Source of the DNA: Corinectria fuckeliana
Taxonomy: Eukaryota > Ascomycota > Sordariomycetes > Hypocreales > Nectriaceae
Length of the DNA: 64,000 nucleotides
NCBI GenBank assembly: GCA_019137255.1
Contig: WPDH01000159.1
Coordinates: 1 to 64,000, forward strand
Direction of reading: 5' to 3'
Part shown: in pieces, positions 1-11,758 of the stretch
Numbering within the stretch: position 1 is the first letter of the stretch
How the letters are laid out: every line of letters starts with the position of its first letter
The notes under the pieces: model-generated
Databases searched by the model: none
What the model was told of the DNA's origin: nothing
Seen by the model: only the letters and a program-made list of their open reading frames with translations
Translations under genes and position numbers: made by a program

Positions 1-1505
1 ATATATTATTAAAGCTTAGTTAATTTAGTTATTAGCTAAGCCTTAAGTATAATAGAGTAGCAGAATAGTATATTAGCTACCTTTATAACACTAGAAAGCT
101 TTATATCTACTATATAGTAGCTAAGAATTAGGAAAATCTTTTTATAGTTATAGATATAGCTTTTAGAGACTACCTAATAACTAGAAAGTTCTTATAGGGC
201 TAGGTAGTTATACTATATAAGGGTCTTATCACTTAGAAGGCTATAAAATAAGATATAGTTACTATATTAAGCATAAAGGCTAAGTTGCTTACTCTTATAA
301 GTATAGTTAAGAAATAGCTAGCCTTAAGTTAACTTCTTAAAAAGGTTAGTATTAAAGTCTAAAATATAGCTTAAATCTAGTGTGATAATATTAACATAAT
401 CTAGCTAATTATAGAGCAGTTAGCTAAGCTAGTTATAATACTTTAGCATATTAATATCTATTATCACTAGGTTTATAAGCTTATTTAAAAAGATAAAATT
501 AAGATATCTTAGCTACTTATAGCTTAGATATTAGTAGATAGTCTTATAAAGCCTCTTTTAGAATAAAAATATATAACTTTTATTATATAATTATAGATAT
601 ATATAGCCCTAAATAAGACTATATAATAAGCCTAGTAATACTTATAATTTCTTATATTATCTTACTATTAAATTAGAAAAGGAAAACACTTAGAGGATCC
701 TCTAGTTCTTAGCTTTATAATAATCTTATTTACTTTTATATTAAATAACTTAGTTTATATAAAAGAGGATAAATAAGATTAGAAGTAATATTAATATATT
801 ACTTAGCTAAAAGGACCTTTAAAAAGCTTAAAAAATAGTATTAAGATATGATTTTCCTATATAGTTAATATCTCTTAGTCTTTTAATTTAATATTAAATA
901 ATTAGCTATACTAATTAGGTTACTTAACTAGTATAATAAAACATAAGAGCTATAATCTTATAGCCCTATTAGGTATTAAGATATTAATATAACAGGTTAG
1001 TCTTATATATTAGGATTAGTAATATTATTATTATAATAATAAAAGGGTTAGTTTAGTATAATAGTTAGAGCTACTATATATTATATAATTTTAAGACCCC
1101 TTTAGTAGCTAATATAAAACACTAGCTTAAAAGCCTAAAAGGGTTAATTCTTATACTTTTACTAAATATAATAATAACCTCTTTCTCTTATTATCTTTCT
1201 TTTAAAGCTAGGATCTTATATAGTAGCTCTAACTATTACCTTAGGGTACTAGCTAAAGCTATTATACTTTTAGATTAAGACTAAGATTTAATTTTAGCCT
1301 TAGTAAGAATTCTCTTATTTTTAAGAGCTAAAAACACTAAGGAATTAGCTAACTAGTACTATCAGATAGTTATAAATAGTCTTATTAGTTAGTTAGACTA
1401 ACTGCCCCTAACAGCCAGTCTAAGAGGGTATATTAGTAGTAAGACCACTAGTCAGGCCTGCTATCAGGCACTATCCACATTTCTGCCTTAGATGCTAGGC
1501 ATCTA
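1..1505. repeat. RIP-like AT-saturated repeat remnant
   Basis: The first 1.5 kb is built almost only from TA-rich words such as ttagcta, aagctta and ataata, with stops in every frame and no open frame over 60 codons. I find no CpG dinucleotide before about position 1507, while CpG is common to the right. That is the signature of repeat-induced point mutation followed by cytosine loss in Pezizomycotina. The parent element cannot be identified by eye. The switch to ordinary composition is sharp, between about 1390 and 1510. Confidence 0.75.
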
Positions 1506-4203
1506 GCGACAACAGCGATCCCCTTAGGGACTCACCGTTCCGCCCCCTTTTCCTAGCTTAGTACAGTTACACAATACACACAGTCACATCAATAGCGTGC
1601 GACCAACAAACAAGCAGGCCTCGTAATCTTCCATCATGTCTTTCTCGTTTCATCTTTATCCAGGATTCTCGCTTTTCTGCCGCTTTTGTCTTTTATTTAA
1701 TCGCTTCTTGGTGACAAGTCTACTTTTCCTAGAAATATAAGAGTCTGTACCTGGCTCTCGACATGACGCATCGAACTTCGACGACTTGTGAAACCGCGTC
1801 ATACACACTCAAAGCAGCTTTAAATATCGCCTTTATAGTTCAGTCTTCAGGTTACTTATTAGGATCCGGATATTGTGTTTTATGGTACTGGGTATAGTAC
1901 CTTGTAGGGGGGTTTTTATCGTGTATTATTACTATATTGCAAGAAGATATTAAGAAAGACAGATTTAAAACCAAATAATAGTTCAGTCTTTCTACATACA
2001 CGTCATAATCGTTGCCAATTTTTCTACACGGTCTCTTGTAGTTGCGAGAGTCTTTCGTGATAAAATGCAAGCGTGTAGCAGAGATCGCCTGTCCCATGAT
2101 GCAGATGACCGCAGTGCTTGCCTTGAATTTCAAGCGCTTGTTGGTGCATTGAGAGCTTTTGAGTATAGGTTGTGTGTCTCTGCAGCAAATCCTAGGCTCG
2201 GAATGTGTCACCCTGAGCATTGTAGACCTTCGCGAGTAATACTCGCTCTGAACTAGCCTGGCATACCTTTTCGATTGTTGAAAAGGTCTCCACCACCAGC
2301 ATATATCACCCACGAGTATGGATAGCTGCTTCGTCAGTTAGTTTCTTCAGATTCCTCACGCCGGCGTCGATAGCCTTATATTAGAGCACGTGCGAGAATT
2401 CTATCCATTTCTGTCAGCAATGACAGTTCGTCAGTTATCGACCGAACTTCGATTCTATCAACATGACTACCCGAAAATCATTGATGTAGAAGATGTGTGG
2501 CTACAACTCAAGGCCGTTGAGTTGAGCCATGGGACTAAGCTTTATTCAGAAGTGGCAGAGAAAAGGATTCTCATCAGCTGCAATGGGCTAATAAACCTGC
2601 ATTGTGGCCCGTGGGGGTTGCTCTACCTGACCTGGATATCTTATGGTAAACTGTTGTCCACCCTGCCTTGATTCATGTGAAGAGGTTCACTTTGGCTTGT
2701 TTGATGTATAGACTACTTGGTTTCGGTTTATTTACTCCTAGTACTTACTACTGTTGTCGTAGAAGTGTACGCTCTTATATCTTGCGCTGGGTTTGTGTAC
2801 AGCCAAACATCTTTTCCTCTTGACGTATCGTCGGTTTCCCTCTACGGCTATACTATGCTTCACGCCCCGAAATTGAGCAGCAACAAGGATCACTTAACAA
2901 GACACTATTAGTTGAGGTTCTCTCTTCCTTGCACAACTATAGACGGGAACGCCGCCATGTCTCCAGCTGAATTTGACGCCTGGAACAGCTTTTCCGCCGC
3001 CATTCGGAAGGTGATACGCTTAGCTTTGCCCCGGTTTCGGCTCGAGCTGGTTTCTCTCACAGGCTCTATCGCTTTTCTCTCGAAAGCTTGCACCTATCGC
3101 ATTTTACAGTTGTAGCAAAATGTAATGCGCACTACGCTGATGGTTAGTGCTAAGCTGGCCTAAATGCTGAATGTGACAGCACCGATCAGGAACAAAACCA
3201 CATTCCTATCTAGTCGGCAACCGAGTATTCCAAGACCCCCCGTTCGTCACCGAATAAAAGCTTTGTTCTGTATCCTACTAGTACAACTTGCTACCTGTTC
3301 GGACCTCCAATTCCGATTAGCAAGGTGTTGGTGCCTACGAAAGTAGTTTCTTTTGGTAAGGGTCTGGGGAAAGCAGGATAGCTTGATCCCATTTTTTGCT
3401 GCAACCAAAGAGACTATGATGGGTTTTTTGATGAGACACCTGGTCACAGCGTAATATCAAGTAACCGACCCAACTCAACTCCGCAGTCAGTGATGAGCCA
3501 AAATAGATTATGCCTAGGTCGTAGTTACTTGGGATCAAAAGTTGTGGAAGACCCCCGAGGGAAGACAATCTCGTCCATGAAGCACTCGTTCAGAACACCG
3601 TCTAGCATACGGCGTTTCTCGCTTCCAACCACTATTGGGTGGCTTTCTCCTCATTGTTGTCGATCAGGAATACGGTCACGGCTTGCAGCGAGACATGTGG
3701 GTGGTGGGAGCTCATCGCGTTGCAAAAGGTACGCCACCGCGCCTATATAGATAACGTTGATACGTGAATTACGGCAACTTGAACAATAGTCTGCTAAGAG
3801 TATCGAAACTAGACGGAAAACACGTTACGTCAGGTGAAAGTGGACTACAAAAGTAGACGTTCTGTAAGATAAAGCTTTAGACGATAAACAATAGCCTCAG
3901 GACGAGGATCTGGCGGACTATCAGTCCAATTCACTGTCACACTGCTCTCCTCAAATGTAATATGTCTCTAGCTAGCAACACGGGAAATACTAACAATCAG
4001 TTAGTTATAGTTTATTCACGTTACTATACACTGAATGATTCAGTCAGACTCTTTCACATACATTGCTAGTGACCAGTCTTAAAAAAATTTAAACATTTAA
4101 TTATTTCTTACATTATATTGGTGGGTTACCACCTATTATACACGAACAACTTATCTAAGCGTGAGGTGCCTTCCTTTTAGTGTAGTGGTCAATTAACATA
4201 TTG
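1506..4203. other. Gene-free stretch beside the RIP block
   Basis: Mixed-composition DNA with only short frames (the longest is 153 codons on the minus strand at 1852-2313) that show no recognisable domain and no spliceable continuation. An AT-rich patch lies at about 4080-4140, just 3' of the next gene. I see no supported gene here. Confidence 0.5.
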
Positions 4204-5580
4204 TCAGTCAAAATGTCGATCATGCCAATCCATGGTGACCGCCCAGAAACTCCTGTCTCTTCTCTGCATCTTGGGGCTCGGGCCCTCTTCATGACTCTCG
4301 GCATCAACTCTTTTCCTCTTCGTACTCTTGCCCTTGTCTCTTTTCCTCTTCTGAGTTCCGGCATTGCCTTGCTTCCTCTTCCGCCCCGTGCTTGGCTGGT
4401 CTAAAGGAGACTCCCGATCACCAGTAGGGAAAGCACTGCGAGCAGGGTCTTCGAGATGAATACTAGGAGTATCATCTTCAGCACAGACACCGGGTGTAGG
4501 GGCTTCGGGGCAAACACTCGGGCCAGCAATGACGAGGAGCTCCTCTGGGCACGGTTCCGCGTGCGCCGTAGAAGACTCGCCCTCGATACGGTCTAACAAG
4601 GGCATGCGCCGCGGCGTATATTTAGGACACAGTGGCTTCTGAGGTTGCGAGGCGGGACTTAGTGATGGCGAAACTGGCTTCCTAGCGGGTCTGTCCCAGT
4701 GCATCGACGAGAACTTGGGCGGCGGCTCTCCAGCTCCGCATAGCTCGATGGGACTCAGGGGCAGCTCGTCGCTTTCGAGTTCCCAGGAGTCGGCAGAGCT
4801 GAGGGGCGTTTCGCTGTCGTCTGGGTCCCAATAGTTGATGGCTCTCGGGAAAGGGTTCTGCCTCCTAGGCTCCCATTGCTGCCCGTCTAGCCAATCTCGA
4901 GCCTCCTCTATTCGTACTCCCTTCGGCCACTGGTGGGAAGCCGGCAGGCCAACGGGCTGGAGGAACTCGGCGCAGCTGCTTGATTCTATTCCCTGGGACG
5001 GGCAGGCCTCCATTCTGAGGAGGTCGGCAAGCTCCTCCCAGGCGCTCGTCTTATTTGCCAAGTCGTCCAAGTGAGCCTTCCACGGCGCGTGGACCTCGTC
5101 AAGACGCTTCATCAAGAAACTCCACTCTTCCTTCGACGTCTCCGTCTGCCGCAGTTTGTTGGCAATGTGGTTAGCCTCCAAAGCCCACTGCACAACGCTG
5201 GCACCAGCGTCGAAGAATTCCCGCCTCAACTTCATGAGACGTCTCTGCCGAGGGCTGGACTCCTTCGTCTTCGCCCAAGGCGTCAGCGACGGGCCGTACT
5301 TGTAGAGAAACGCGGCCTCGTGCGAGCGGGGTTGGACCATATGGTAGACTTGCCACCCGCGGCAGACGGCCCCGGGGCGGTGCGAGATGCAGAGATGCCA
5401 TGTTCGCAGGTGGCAGCAGGAACCGTGTGAGAGACAGTCCGTAGGCTTGGCATCTTCTCGGTGACGGCACAGGGGAGGGTCTTCGAGGGGGTGGTAGATA
5501 GCATGGCCGAGGTCGTGGTTGACGACCACGAGACGGCGGTTCTCGCACTCGGTGAGGTGGACGTTGAGTGTTAGACACAT
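4204..5580 (-). CDS. Hypothetical protein, Cys/His-rich N-terminus and basic nuclear-type tail
   Basis: Single-exon 458-aa frame starting at ATG 5580. I do not recognise a named family. Residues 1-80 are rich in Cys and His (motifs such as CRHRED, CLSHGSCCHLRTWHLC, CRGW), which suggests a small metal-binding fold. A helical middle part (about 95-180) follows. Residues 200-390 are Pro/Ser/Glu-rich and probably disordered. Residues about 390-435 carry several Lys/Arg clusters (GRKRKQ, QKRKRDKG, TKRKRVD) that look like a nuclear localisation signal. This layout is frequent in fungus-specific hypothetical proteins of Sordariomycetes. Codon use and length favour a real gene over a chance frame. 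No function is assigned. Confidence 0.65.
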   Translation of the reverse strand: MCLTLNVHLTECENRRLVVVNHDLGHAIYHPLEDPPLCRHREDAKPTDCLSHGSCCHLRTWHLCISHRPGAVCRGWQVYHMVQPRSHEAAFLYKYGPSLTPWAKTKESSPRQRRLMKLRREFFDAGASVVQWALEANHIANKLRQTETSKEEWSFLMKRLDEVHAPWKAHLDDLANKTSAWEELADLLRMEACPSQGIESSSCAEFLQPVGLPASHQWPKGVRIEEARDWLDGQQWEPRRQNPFPRAINYWDPDDSETPLSSADSWELESDELPLSPIELCGAGEPPPKFSSMHWDRPARKPVSPSLSPASQPQKPLCPKYTPRRMPLLDRIEGESSTAHAEPCPEELLVIAGPSVCPEAPTPGVCAEDDTPSIHLEDPARSAFPTGDRESPLDQPSTGRKRKQGNAGTQKRKRDKGKSTKRKRVDAESHEEGPSPKMQRRDRSFWAVTMDWHDRHFD

Positions 5581-6371
5581 CTTGACGGTTGATGCAATGC
5601 ACAGCTAAAAAGAATACTCGCTAAAAAGATGACGGGAGCTTCAAACCAGTATACGGATGATGAGTGTGGATGTGAGTTCGAGATGTATCTAGTCTAAGCT
5701 ACGGTGTATTTATACTATGTCGTCTTCGTATAGTCATGTTATCAGAAACATATCTACAATAAAACGTTGAACATGTTTTAGCTACAAGGCTTGTTCGGAT
5801 CGAACTCTGCCATTGTTCAGCAGCTTATAGTGCAGAACAAAGCGGTAATGAAAGAGATGCCTTGTAAATTAGCCTGTATGCCGGGGACCCGACTGAAAGA
5901 AGCATGGAAAGGAATACAAAGAGCATGCCACGAACACAGAACCCATCGCTTTCCAGCCTGCAGCAAGCACAAAGCAGTTTGTGGTCTTGATACAGCTCGA
6001 CGGATGCAACAGTTCGAGCGGCATTGGACATCGCGAACGTAGTCAGGAAGCCTGTGATGCGTATCAACTCGCGTGGAGTCAATTCAGCGTTGTTCCGCTT
6101 CCCTCTAGTGGGTTGATGGAAAGCAGTACACAATATACATCAGGTTGCTCAACAGGCTACTATACCTTGTCATGTCGTCTTCAACACAGCAAGGTTCTCA
6201 CAGTATGTGCGGTCGAGGAATATTCACTAGGAAGTATCGAAACGAACAGCTCGTATTATACAGCTAGATGGATTAAAATGAAACTCGCTATAGGTATTGC
6301 TAAACAGTATTGCCATACATGAACCACCATTCTATCCACACAACTAGATCAAAACATCGACGCGCAAGTTC
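5581..6371. other. Intergenic, no gene seen
   Basis: About 790 bases between two minus-strand genes. It contains the promoter of the 458-aa gene and the 3' flank of the GCR1_C gene is at its right edge. Short frames here have no recognisable content. Confidence 0.5.
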
Positions 6372-8222
6372 TTACCTCTTCGGAATCACCCTCAGCGGAT
6401 CCTGACGCGCCCTCAACACAGCCAACAGCAACTGCATCCTCCCATCAACCCTCTCATCCAGCCTCCCACAGGCCTCGGTCACCGCCATCCCTTCTGTTTT
6501 GCACATCTGCTCGACCTTGCGCACGATCTTCAGGCGGAGGCCCACGTAGTTGCTGGCGTACTTCCTCTCCTGGAGCTCCCCCGTGCGCCACAGCGTGCCG
6601 TGCTCCTGCTCCAGGTGCTCGATGGGCGGGTTGCCGTAGTGGCCGTACTTCCACTCTTTCCACACCGTGGCCACCGTCTTGGGCATGGGGCCGAATCGGA
6701 ACCGGCGGCCCCCGGGGGGGCCGGGGGCGAAGCGGATGCCCGTCTGGCGGGTCACTGCGTAGCGGGGTTTGGTCACTGGCTTTGAAGAACGTTTGGCCGT
6801 TGGCTTTGAGCGAGGTTTGGTCGCTCGCTTTGAGCGGGTTTTGGTCGCTGGCTTTGAGCGAGCTTTGGCCGCTGGCTTTGATCGGGGACGGGACGAAAGT
6901 CGTTCCTCTTCCTCGTCAGACACTGAGACTTCCCTGGGATCCGGCGACGGGAGCCGAGGCGGTATTGGTGATACTGAAGACTCCTCGTCGCTGTCTTCGT
7001 CGTCACTGTCAGGCTTGTAGTCCAAATCAGCCTCTCCACGCCGCGGGACTACCAGAGCCTGAGCCGGGGGTGGTGAGGGCGGGTTGTTAACAGCTCTCCA
7101 CCTCGTGCGACTCCGCAGCACAGGGCCTTCCGAGGAGACTCGCTGGCCGGCCTCCGCACGGCTACCCTCGTCCTCAGCACGGCTCGGGGTCTTGAACCGG
7201 AGCTGCTGCTGCTCTTGGGAGTACTCCAGGTCGTCGATCGCCTGGCCCAGCTTCCACTCGAAGATTTCATCCGCCGTCATCCCCACTCGGCGCTTGATCT
7301 TGCGCTGCCTGGCCGAAGGCGGGCTCCTTCGCTTAGTAGCTCTTGTTCCTGTGCTTCGCAGGGGCCGGGTGAAGGTGCGCAGGTCCGGGGTTGGCGGGAG
7401 GCCGTCGAAGGTCATCAGGCTGTCGGGGGACGCGGCTCGACCTTCTTCATTATCATCCTCGCCCTCGCCCTCGTCCTCGGGAAGCTGTGTGGCTGCGGGG
7501 ACGCTGTCTTGGTCTTGGCCCTCCTCGTTATCATCGTTTCCGTCGCTAATGTCCACTCCGTTGTCAACGCCCTCCTCATTTCCCGCGTCTTCATTGCCGC
7601 TTGAAGGGCATTCCCCATAATTGGTCCGGACCGACAGCAGTCCTGAAGGCTCTTCTGCAGTGATCGCTTGAACCCTTTTAAGATAACCGCTTCCGAGGCG
7701 CCGTGCCATCTCAATCTCAGGGCTCGTCCGTCGCACCCCCCCGCCGAACTCGCCGTTCTTGACTTGGTCCATGAACTCCACGAAGCCAGTCATCAACACG
7801 GTGTGCGCATCCCCTCTCCGCTCCAAGGTGTCCACCTTCTGCTCCAAACCCTCACACTTCTGCTGCAGCTCGTCGTTCCGCTGCTGCTCCGCCTGGAGCT
7901 CCGAGGCGTAGTGCTTCTGCATGTTAACCACGACCGTGGCCACGCGGAGGGACACCTTGTCGACGGCGTCATCGACCTGCTGCCCTCGCCTCGCGACTTG
8001 CCGCTGCACGTTGTCGTTTCGCCGCGGTGCCTCCGCCTCAAGGACTCTCTGTCGGCCGAGCCCGGATGTCCGGCTTGGACGCAGGAGTGGGGCCCGCTCC
8101 GGCGAGGGGCCCACTAAAGCGGAGGGCTCCGGGGACGGCGTCGGAAGCATCGCCAATGCTGCCTTTGCGATGCCCCGAGTAGGCTCATGCAATGACTCGA
8201 TTTGCTCGTATCCGCTCTCCAT
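6372..8222 (-). CDS. GCR1_C-domain protein (putative DNA-binding regulator)
   Basis: Single-exon 616-aa protein. The C-terminus (about 505-600) reads RFGPMPKTVATVWKEW, then GNPPIEHLEQEHG, then LWR and a basic helix. This is the pattern of the GCR1_C DNA-binding domain (yeast glycolysis activator Gcr1, and Crypton-derived proteins). Residues about 85-145 form a likely coiled coil (QAEQQRNDELQQKCEGLEQKV) suited to dimerisation. Residues 200-260 are acidic. Residues about 436-484 contain a run of imperfect RSKPATK units with the look of a histone-H1-like or DNA-contacting tail. Such genes are multicopy in Fusarium-like fungi and some derive from Crypton tyrosine-recombinase elements. No recombinase domain is visible here, so a stand-alone or domesticated regulator is more likely. 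Target genes are unknown. Confidence 0.75.
   Translation of the reverse strand: MESGYEQIESLHEPTRGIAKAALAMLPTPSPEPSALVGPSPERAPLLRPSRTSGLGRQRVLEAEAPRRNDNVQRQVARRGQQVDDAVDKVSLRVATVVVNMQKHYASELQAEQQRNDELQQKCEGLEQKVDTLERRGDAHTVLMTGFVEFMDQVKNGEFGGGVRRTSPEIEMARRLGSGYLKRVQAITAEEPSGLLSVRTNYGECPSSGNEDAGNEEGVDNGVDISDGNDDNEEGQDQDSVPAATQLPEDEGEGEDDNEEGRAASPDSLMTFDGLPPTPDLRTFTRPLRSTGTRATKRRSPPSARQRKIKRRVGMTADEIFEWKLGQAIDDLEYSQEQQQLRFKTPSRAEDEGSRAEAGQRVSSEGPVLRSRTRWRAVNNPPSPPPAQALVVPRRGEADLDYKPDSDDEDSDEESSVSPIPPRLPSPDPREVSVSDEEEERLSSRPRSKPAAKARSKPATKTRSKRATKPRSKPTAKRSSKPVTKPRYAVTRQTGIRFAPGPPGGRRFRFGPMPKTVATVWKEWKYGHYGNPPIEHLEQEHGTLWRTGELQERKYASNYVGLRLKIVRKVEQMCKTEGMAVTEACGRLDERVDGRMQLLLAVLRARQDPLRVIPKR
6770..6915 (-). 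repeat. Coding tandem repeat of RSKPATK-like units
   Basis: Imperfect 24-base units inside the GCR1_C gene encode about six copies of R-S-K-P-[AT]-[AT]-K-x. They are visible on the plus strand as repeated blocks of the form ttggtcgctggctttgagcg. Copy number may vary between strains. Confidence 0.8.
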
Positions 8223-8878
8223 CGTGAAGACCGAAGGTATCGTACCACGACTGTTCCAGCAGGAGAACCGGGCGCAAGTTTGTGTTGTCTGTCACTTCGC
8301 TCAACGCAGTAGCAAATCTCGCGATTCGTTCGCTCTTGCAAGGGATCGCAGGTTTTTCAAGGGATAAATTCGAGCAAGGTGACCAATTTATTAGTTGAGG
8401 AGTACAGAGGATATGCCTCTGTTCAGGCTGTTCTCTTGGTCAGTCCTTGACGGTCCTGGGGAACAAAGAGAGTACGGACCTCACAGAGGCGCCAATGACA
8501 GCTAAAACCGAGTCTCATGACTAAAGCCCCCTTGCATAAGAAAAGTATCGATACAACGCAATGCAATTATGCCAAATTTGAATGTTCGAACAAAGACACC
8601 TGAACACGCTCACTGCATCCTCGATCATGTTTGCTTCATCCAACATCATCCATCGTCTGTCGGTCATCTATGGTCCAGCGTGGTTCATCTAAATGGTCCT
8701 GTATCATGCTGTTTCTTTCTGTATGTTTCAATCAATTATCCTGTATCATGCGAGCTTGTATGCCATGACAAAAAGCCAGCGGGTATAAAACGCCACCGAT
8801 GCTGCTCCCCTTGCTTTGCAATGCAGTAAAAAAATTATAAAAAAGGCAATAGCGAAAACCCAATGGCTAAAGGGATTC
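8223..8878. other. Intergenic, no gene seen
   Basis: 656 bases between two minus-strand genes, holding the upstream region of the GCR1_C gene and the 3' flank of the next gene. No RNA gene or further frame is supported. Confidence 0.5.
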
Positions 8879-9724
8879 TTAGAGCGTAGGCGAGACGGCG
8901 TCAGCCTTGCGGCGGCGCCAGAAACGCCATCCCCTACGTCGACGCGTGCCCAAGCCTTTGTCACGCGCCACCTTCTCGTCCTCCTCCTCGAGATCAAGCC
9001 TGTACCGGCGCACACTGCCCGAGTCGTCGTCAAAGGAGACGTGTCTGTTCTCCTTGGACACAAAGCACTCCGGGATGAGGTGCTTCATGACCCAGCCTTT
9101 GACGCCGCGCGTGGCGGCGTCGATGGCGGCATACTCAAGGCGGCGGGTGCGGTCGCTCGTCCAATAGTGCGTCGTCTGGGGCGGCGGCGTGGGCGCGGGC
9201 GTGGGAGCGACCCGGGCGTCGGGCTCCGAGTCGGCGAGCTGGATCGGGTCCGGCGAGGGGAAGTGGAAGAAGCCCGGGGCCGGCTGGGCAGAGCTGTTGG
9301 ACCGGACCGGGTGCAGCGACTGGTTGCTGTTGCGGGCGCTCTGGTGGGAATGGACGGCGCGGTGGAGGGACGGCCGGTTGCGGAAGCGGGATGTTACTCC
9401 GCCGCCGCCGTTGGACGAGCCGTTGGAGGGCCTTCTCGCAACGGAGGGGTGGGAGTTGGACGTCGAGGCACGGCGAGGAGGCGTGGTGGACTCGTAGCCC
9501 GAGTCTTGACGCTGCATCTTGGCTGTCGTAGGCGGGTGCTGATCCCTCATCAAGGCCTCACGTTGCTGGCGCTGCAACTCGAGCTGCAGGTGCTCGAGAT
9601 GCATGAGACTCTTGTTGTCGTAGGTGACGGGAGGTCGAGGGGGTGAGGCGGGTTCAAACAGCTCAATCTCGTTGAAGCTGTGGTAGGTCGTTCCCGACGC
9701 CCTGGAGCTAGACCTTTCCTCCAT
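8879..9724 (-). CDS. Conserved fungal hypothetical protein, low-complexity with a short conserved helix
   Basis: Single-exon frame. I start it at ATG 9724 (281 aa) because no ATG occurs further upstream in the open frame. Most of the protein is Ser/Pro/Arg-rich and probably disordered (about 60-165). A compact conserved-looking block (about 183-217: HYWTSDRTRRLEYAAIDAA, then RGVKGWVMKHLIPECF) precedes an acidic helix and an extremely basic end (TRRRRGWRFWRRRK). The central block is the kind of signature shared by uncharacterised Sordariomycete and Eurotiomycete proteins. No enzymatic motif or membrane segment is seen. Function unknown. Confidence 0.7.
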   Translation of the reverse strand: MEERSSSRASGTTYHSFNEIELFEPASPPRPPVTYDNKSLMHLEHLQLELQRQQREALMRDQHPPTTAKMQRQDSGYESTTPPRRASTSNSHPSVARRPSNGSSNGGGGVTSRFRNRPSLHRAVHSHQSARNSNQSLHPVRSNSSAQPAPGFFHFPSPDPIQLADSEPDARVAPTPAPTPPPQTTHYWTSDRTRRLEYAAIDAATRGVKGWVMKHLIPECFVSKENRHVSFDDDSGSVRRYRLDLEEEDEKVARDKGLGTRRRRGWRFWRRRKADAVSPTL

Positions 9725-11707
9725 GACGGGCACATCCGAGGGCGACCAAGGCGCGTGTGAGGGAGCAGTGTCGATCGAGTGTTGTTTGTGTTGGATGGTG
9801 ATTGAAGACGTCGAGGATTTGGAGCGACGAAGACGAGGACGAAGTCGAATAATATGAAGACCAAAAGGCGAGTATGTAAGTGGTGGCGGTCAAGTCTTGG
9901 GTTTCTCGCAGCCCACTACTCCCATTCCCCAAAACCACAAGACGCAATTTCCGGATCCCAGCCAGCCAGGTCAATCGGTCGAGGTCTCTGCGAACGCGGT
10001 CAGGCGAGACGGAGGTCGAGGGCGTTGGCGTTGCGGGAGAAACGAATTAAACGGACCGGGTTTGAAGTTGCGGTCTGCAGGCCTCTTATTATGTACGACG
10101 GCTCTGCAGCAGCGGCGGCGGGGGGGTGGGAAGCAAAACACCAGCGGCAGTCTACCGTAGCGCAACAGGAGGTCCCGTCTTCGCGTCCACTATGTAGACT
10201 AGGTGACTAGGTAGGCTAGGTAGGCTTTTGTACTGCACCGCGGCGGGTCTAAGTGGAGGCTGGTTTTGCGGGAATAGTGCCAAGAGGGAGGGGGGGATAA
10301 TGGATTCAGGTTCAATGAACCGGGGGAGGGAGGATAAGGAGAGGAGAGTACGAATAGTAACAGCGAAGAGAGGGTTCTCTGACCAAAGCAACCAGGGTCC
10401 CGTGTGGCTCTGTGCCTGTCTTGGAGTCTTTGCGGCCGGGGTGATCGGGCGGTGAGGGATGCAACGAGGTGGATATAGAGGCGATCAAGGAGAGACTTGT
10501 TGGAGACGGGACGAGACGGACCAGGCCACACAGTCAAGGCGCAGCGTGGTGGCATGCACGACGATAATAGCGTCTTGAGGGGATCGCCTTTAGTGGGAGT
10601 CCGGCTCGTTCTCGTTGTGTTTGTTGATATTCTTCCCTGGTGTCCCGGGATGGCTTCCTAGTATCCGTAAGTAGACTGATGACTGCCTATCGGTACCCCA
10701 AAGGAGAAGATCGCTTCGATGATTTCGGTTCGAGGCAGCAGGTTTTGGTTTAGTGTCTTTGCAGGTCGATAGTTTCGGCAACGTGACAGGACGAGGTCGA
10801 CGGCGGTACCGAACGCCGAACAGTCAGGCCAGTCTGGTCCCAAAACCCGGACAGATTCACCGTCTTTGGCATTGACTCTTTTGCTGGAGACGACGATCGC
10901 CTGGTGCCACGACGGTCAGTTTAGCTACTGGCCCCTACTCAACTAACGTTGTGACTACTTATTCCGTGATTTTTCTGGAGCCAAAGGTCACCTTACCCTC
11001 CTCGCGACTAGTCATGCCCCCGGCCCGATGTCGCAAGAGACTGATGAAAGCCGACGGATAAGTAGCGATGGCTGGAGCTGGGAGGGGGAGTGGAGGGACG
11101 GGGCCTGGCTCTGTGAGAAAGGATCGTGGGCTAGCACGACTCCAGGCGCACAAGTAACAACTCAAAAAGCAAGCGTAAATTTGGGGCCTTGCAGCAACGT
11201 GCATGCAGCCAGTGGCGAGAATGCGAAAATGTGAGCGTGTTGTGGTGGTCAGCACCGTAATAATGGAGATGCTAACGGCTGGGCGCAGAGGGGAGCTTCT
11301 TTATTAATCCCACGTTTGCTCGCAGCTTCTGCCTACATCCTCGGCATCAGGTGACGCGTACAAGATGCCAGAGCATGGGACCACAGAGAGGGAGAGCGGT
11401 GTCGTCTTCACATGCTCGCACTCACGACCTTCCGTGTCTTTCTTTCTCCGCTGTCTCTCACACCCATCGCTCGTAGTTGTTCCTTGCTCGGAGGCAAGGC
11501 AGGCAAAGCAAGCCTCCAATGACCAAGAACCGCACCATGGAGGAGCCGAAAACTATGTACATACGTTGTACAAGGTGGGTTCCTCCTCCGTCTGAGTTGG
11601 AGGGGACCATCCAAAGCCCACCTCCGCCCAGATCAAGTATGTGTGTGGGGGGGTGACACCCGCCGAAAGGACCTGAAAAGGCTGAAAGAGAGACATTGCC
11701 TTGCTTC

Positions 11708-11758
<51 letters not shown>

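Noticed and set aside
2390..2671. 93-codon plus frame near the RIP block
   Set aside because: No recognisable domain, no splice continuation, weak codon bias.
8816..9646. 276-codon plus frame over the 281-aa gene
   Set aside because: Antisense of the real minus-strand gene; Arg/Gly/Val-rich without motifs.
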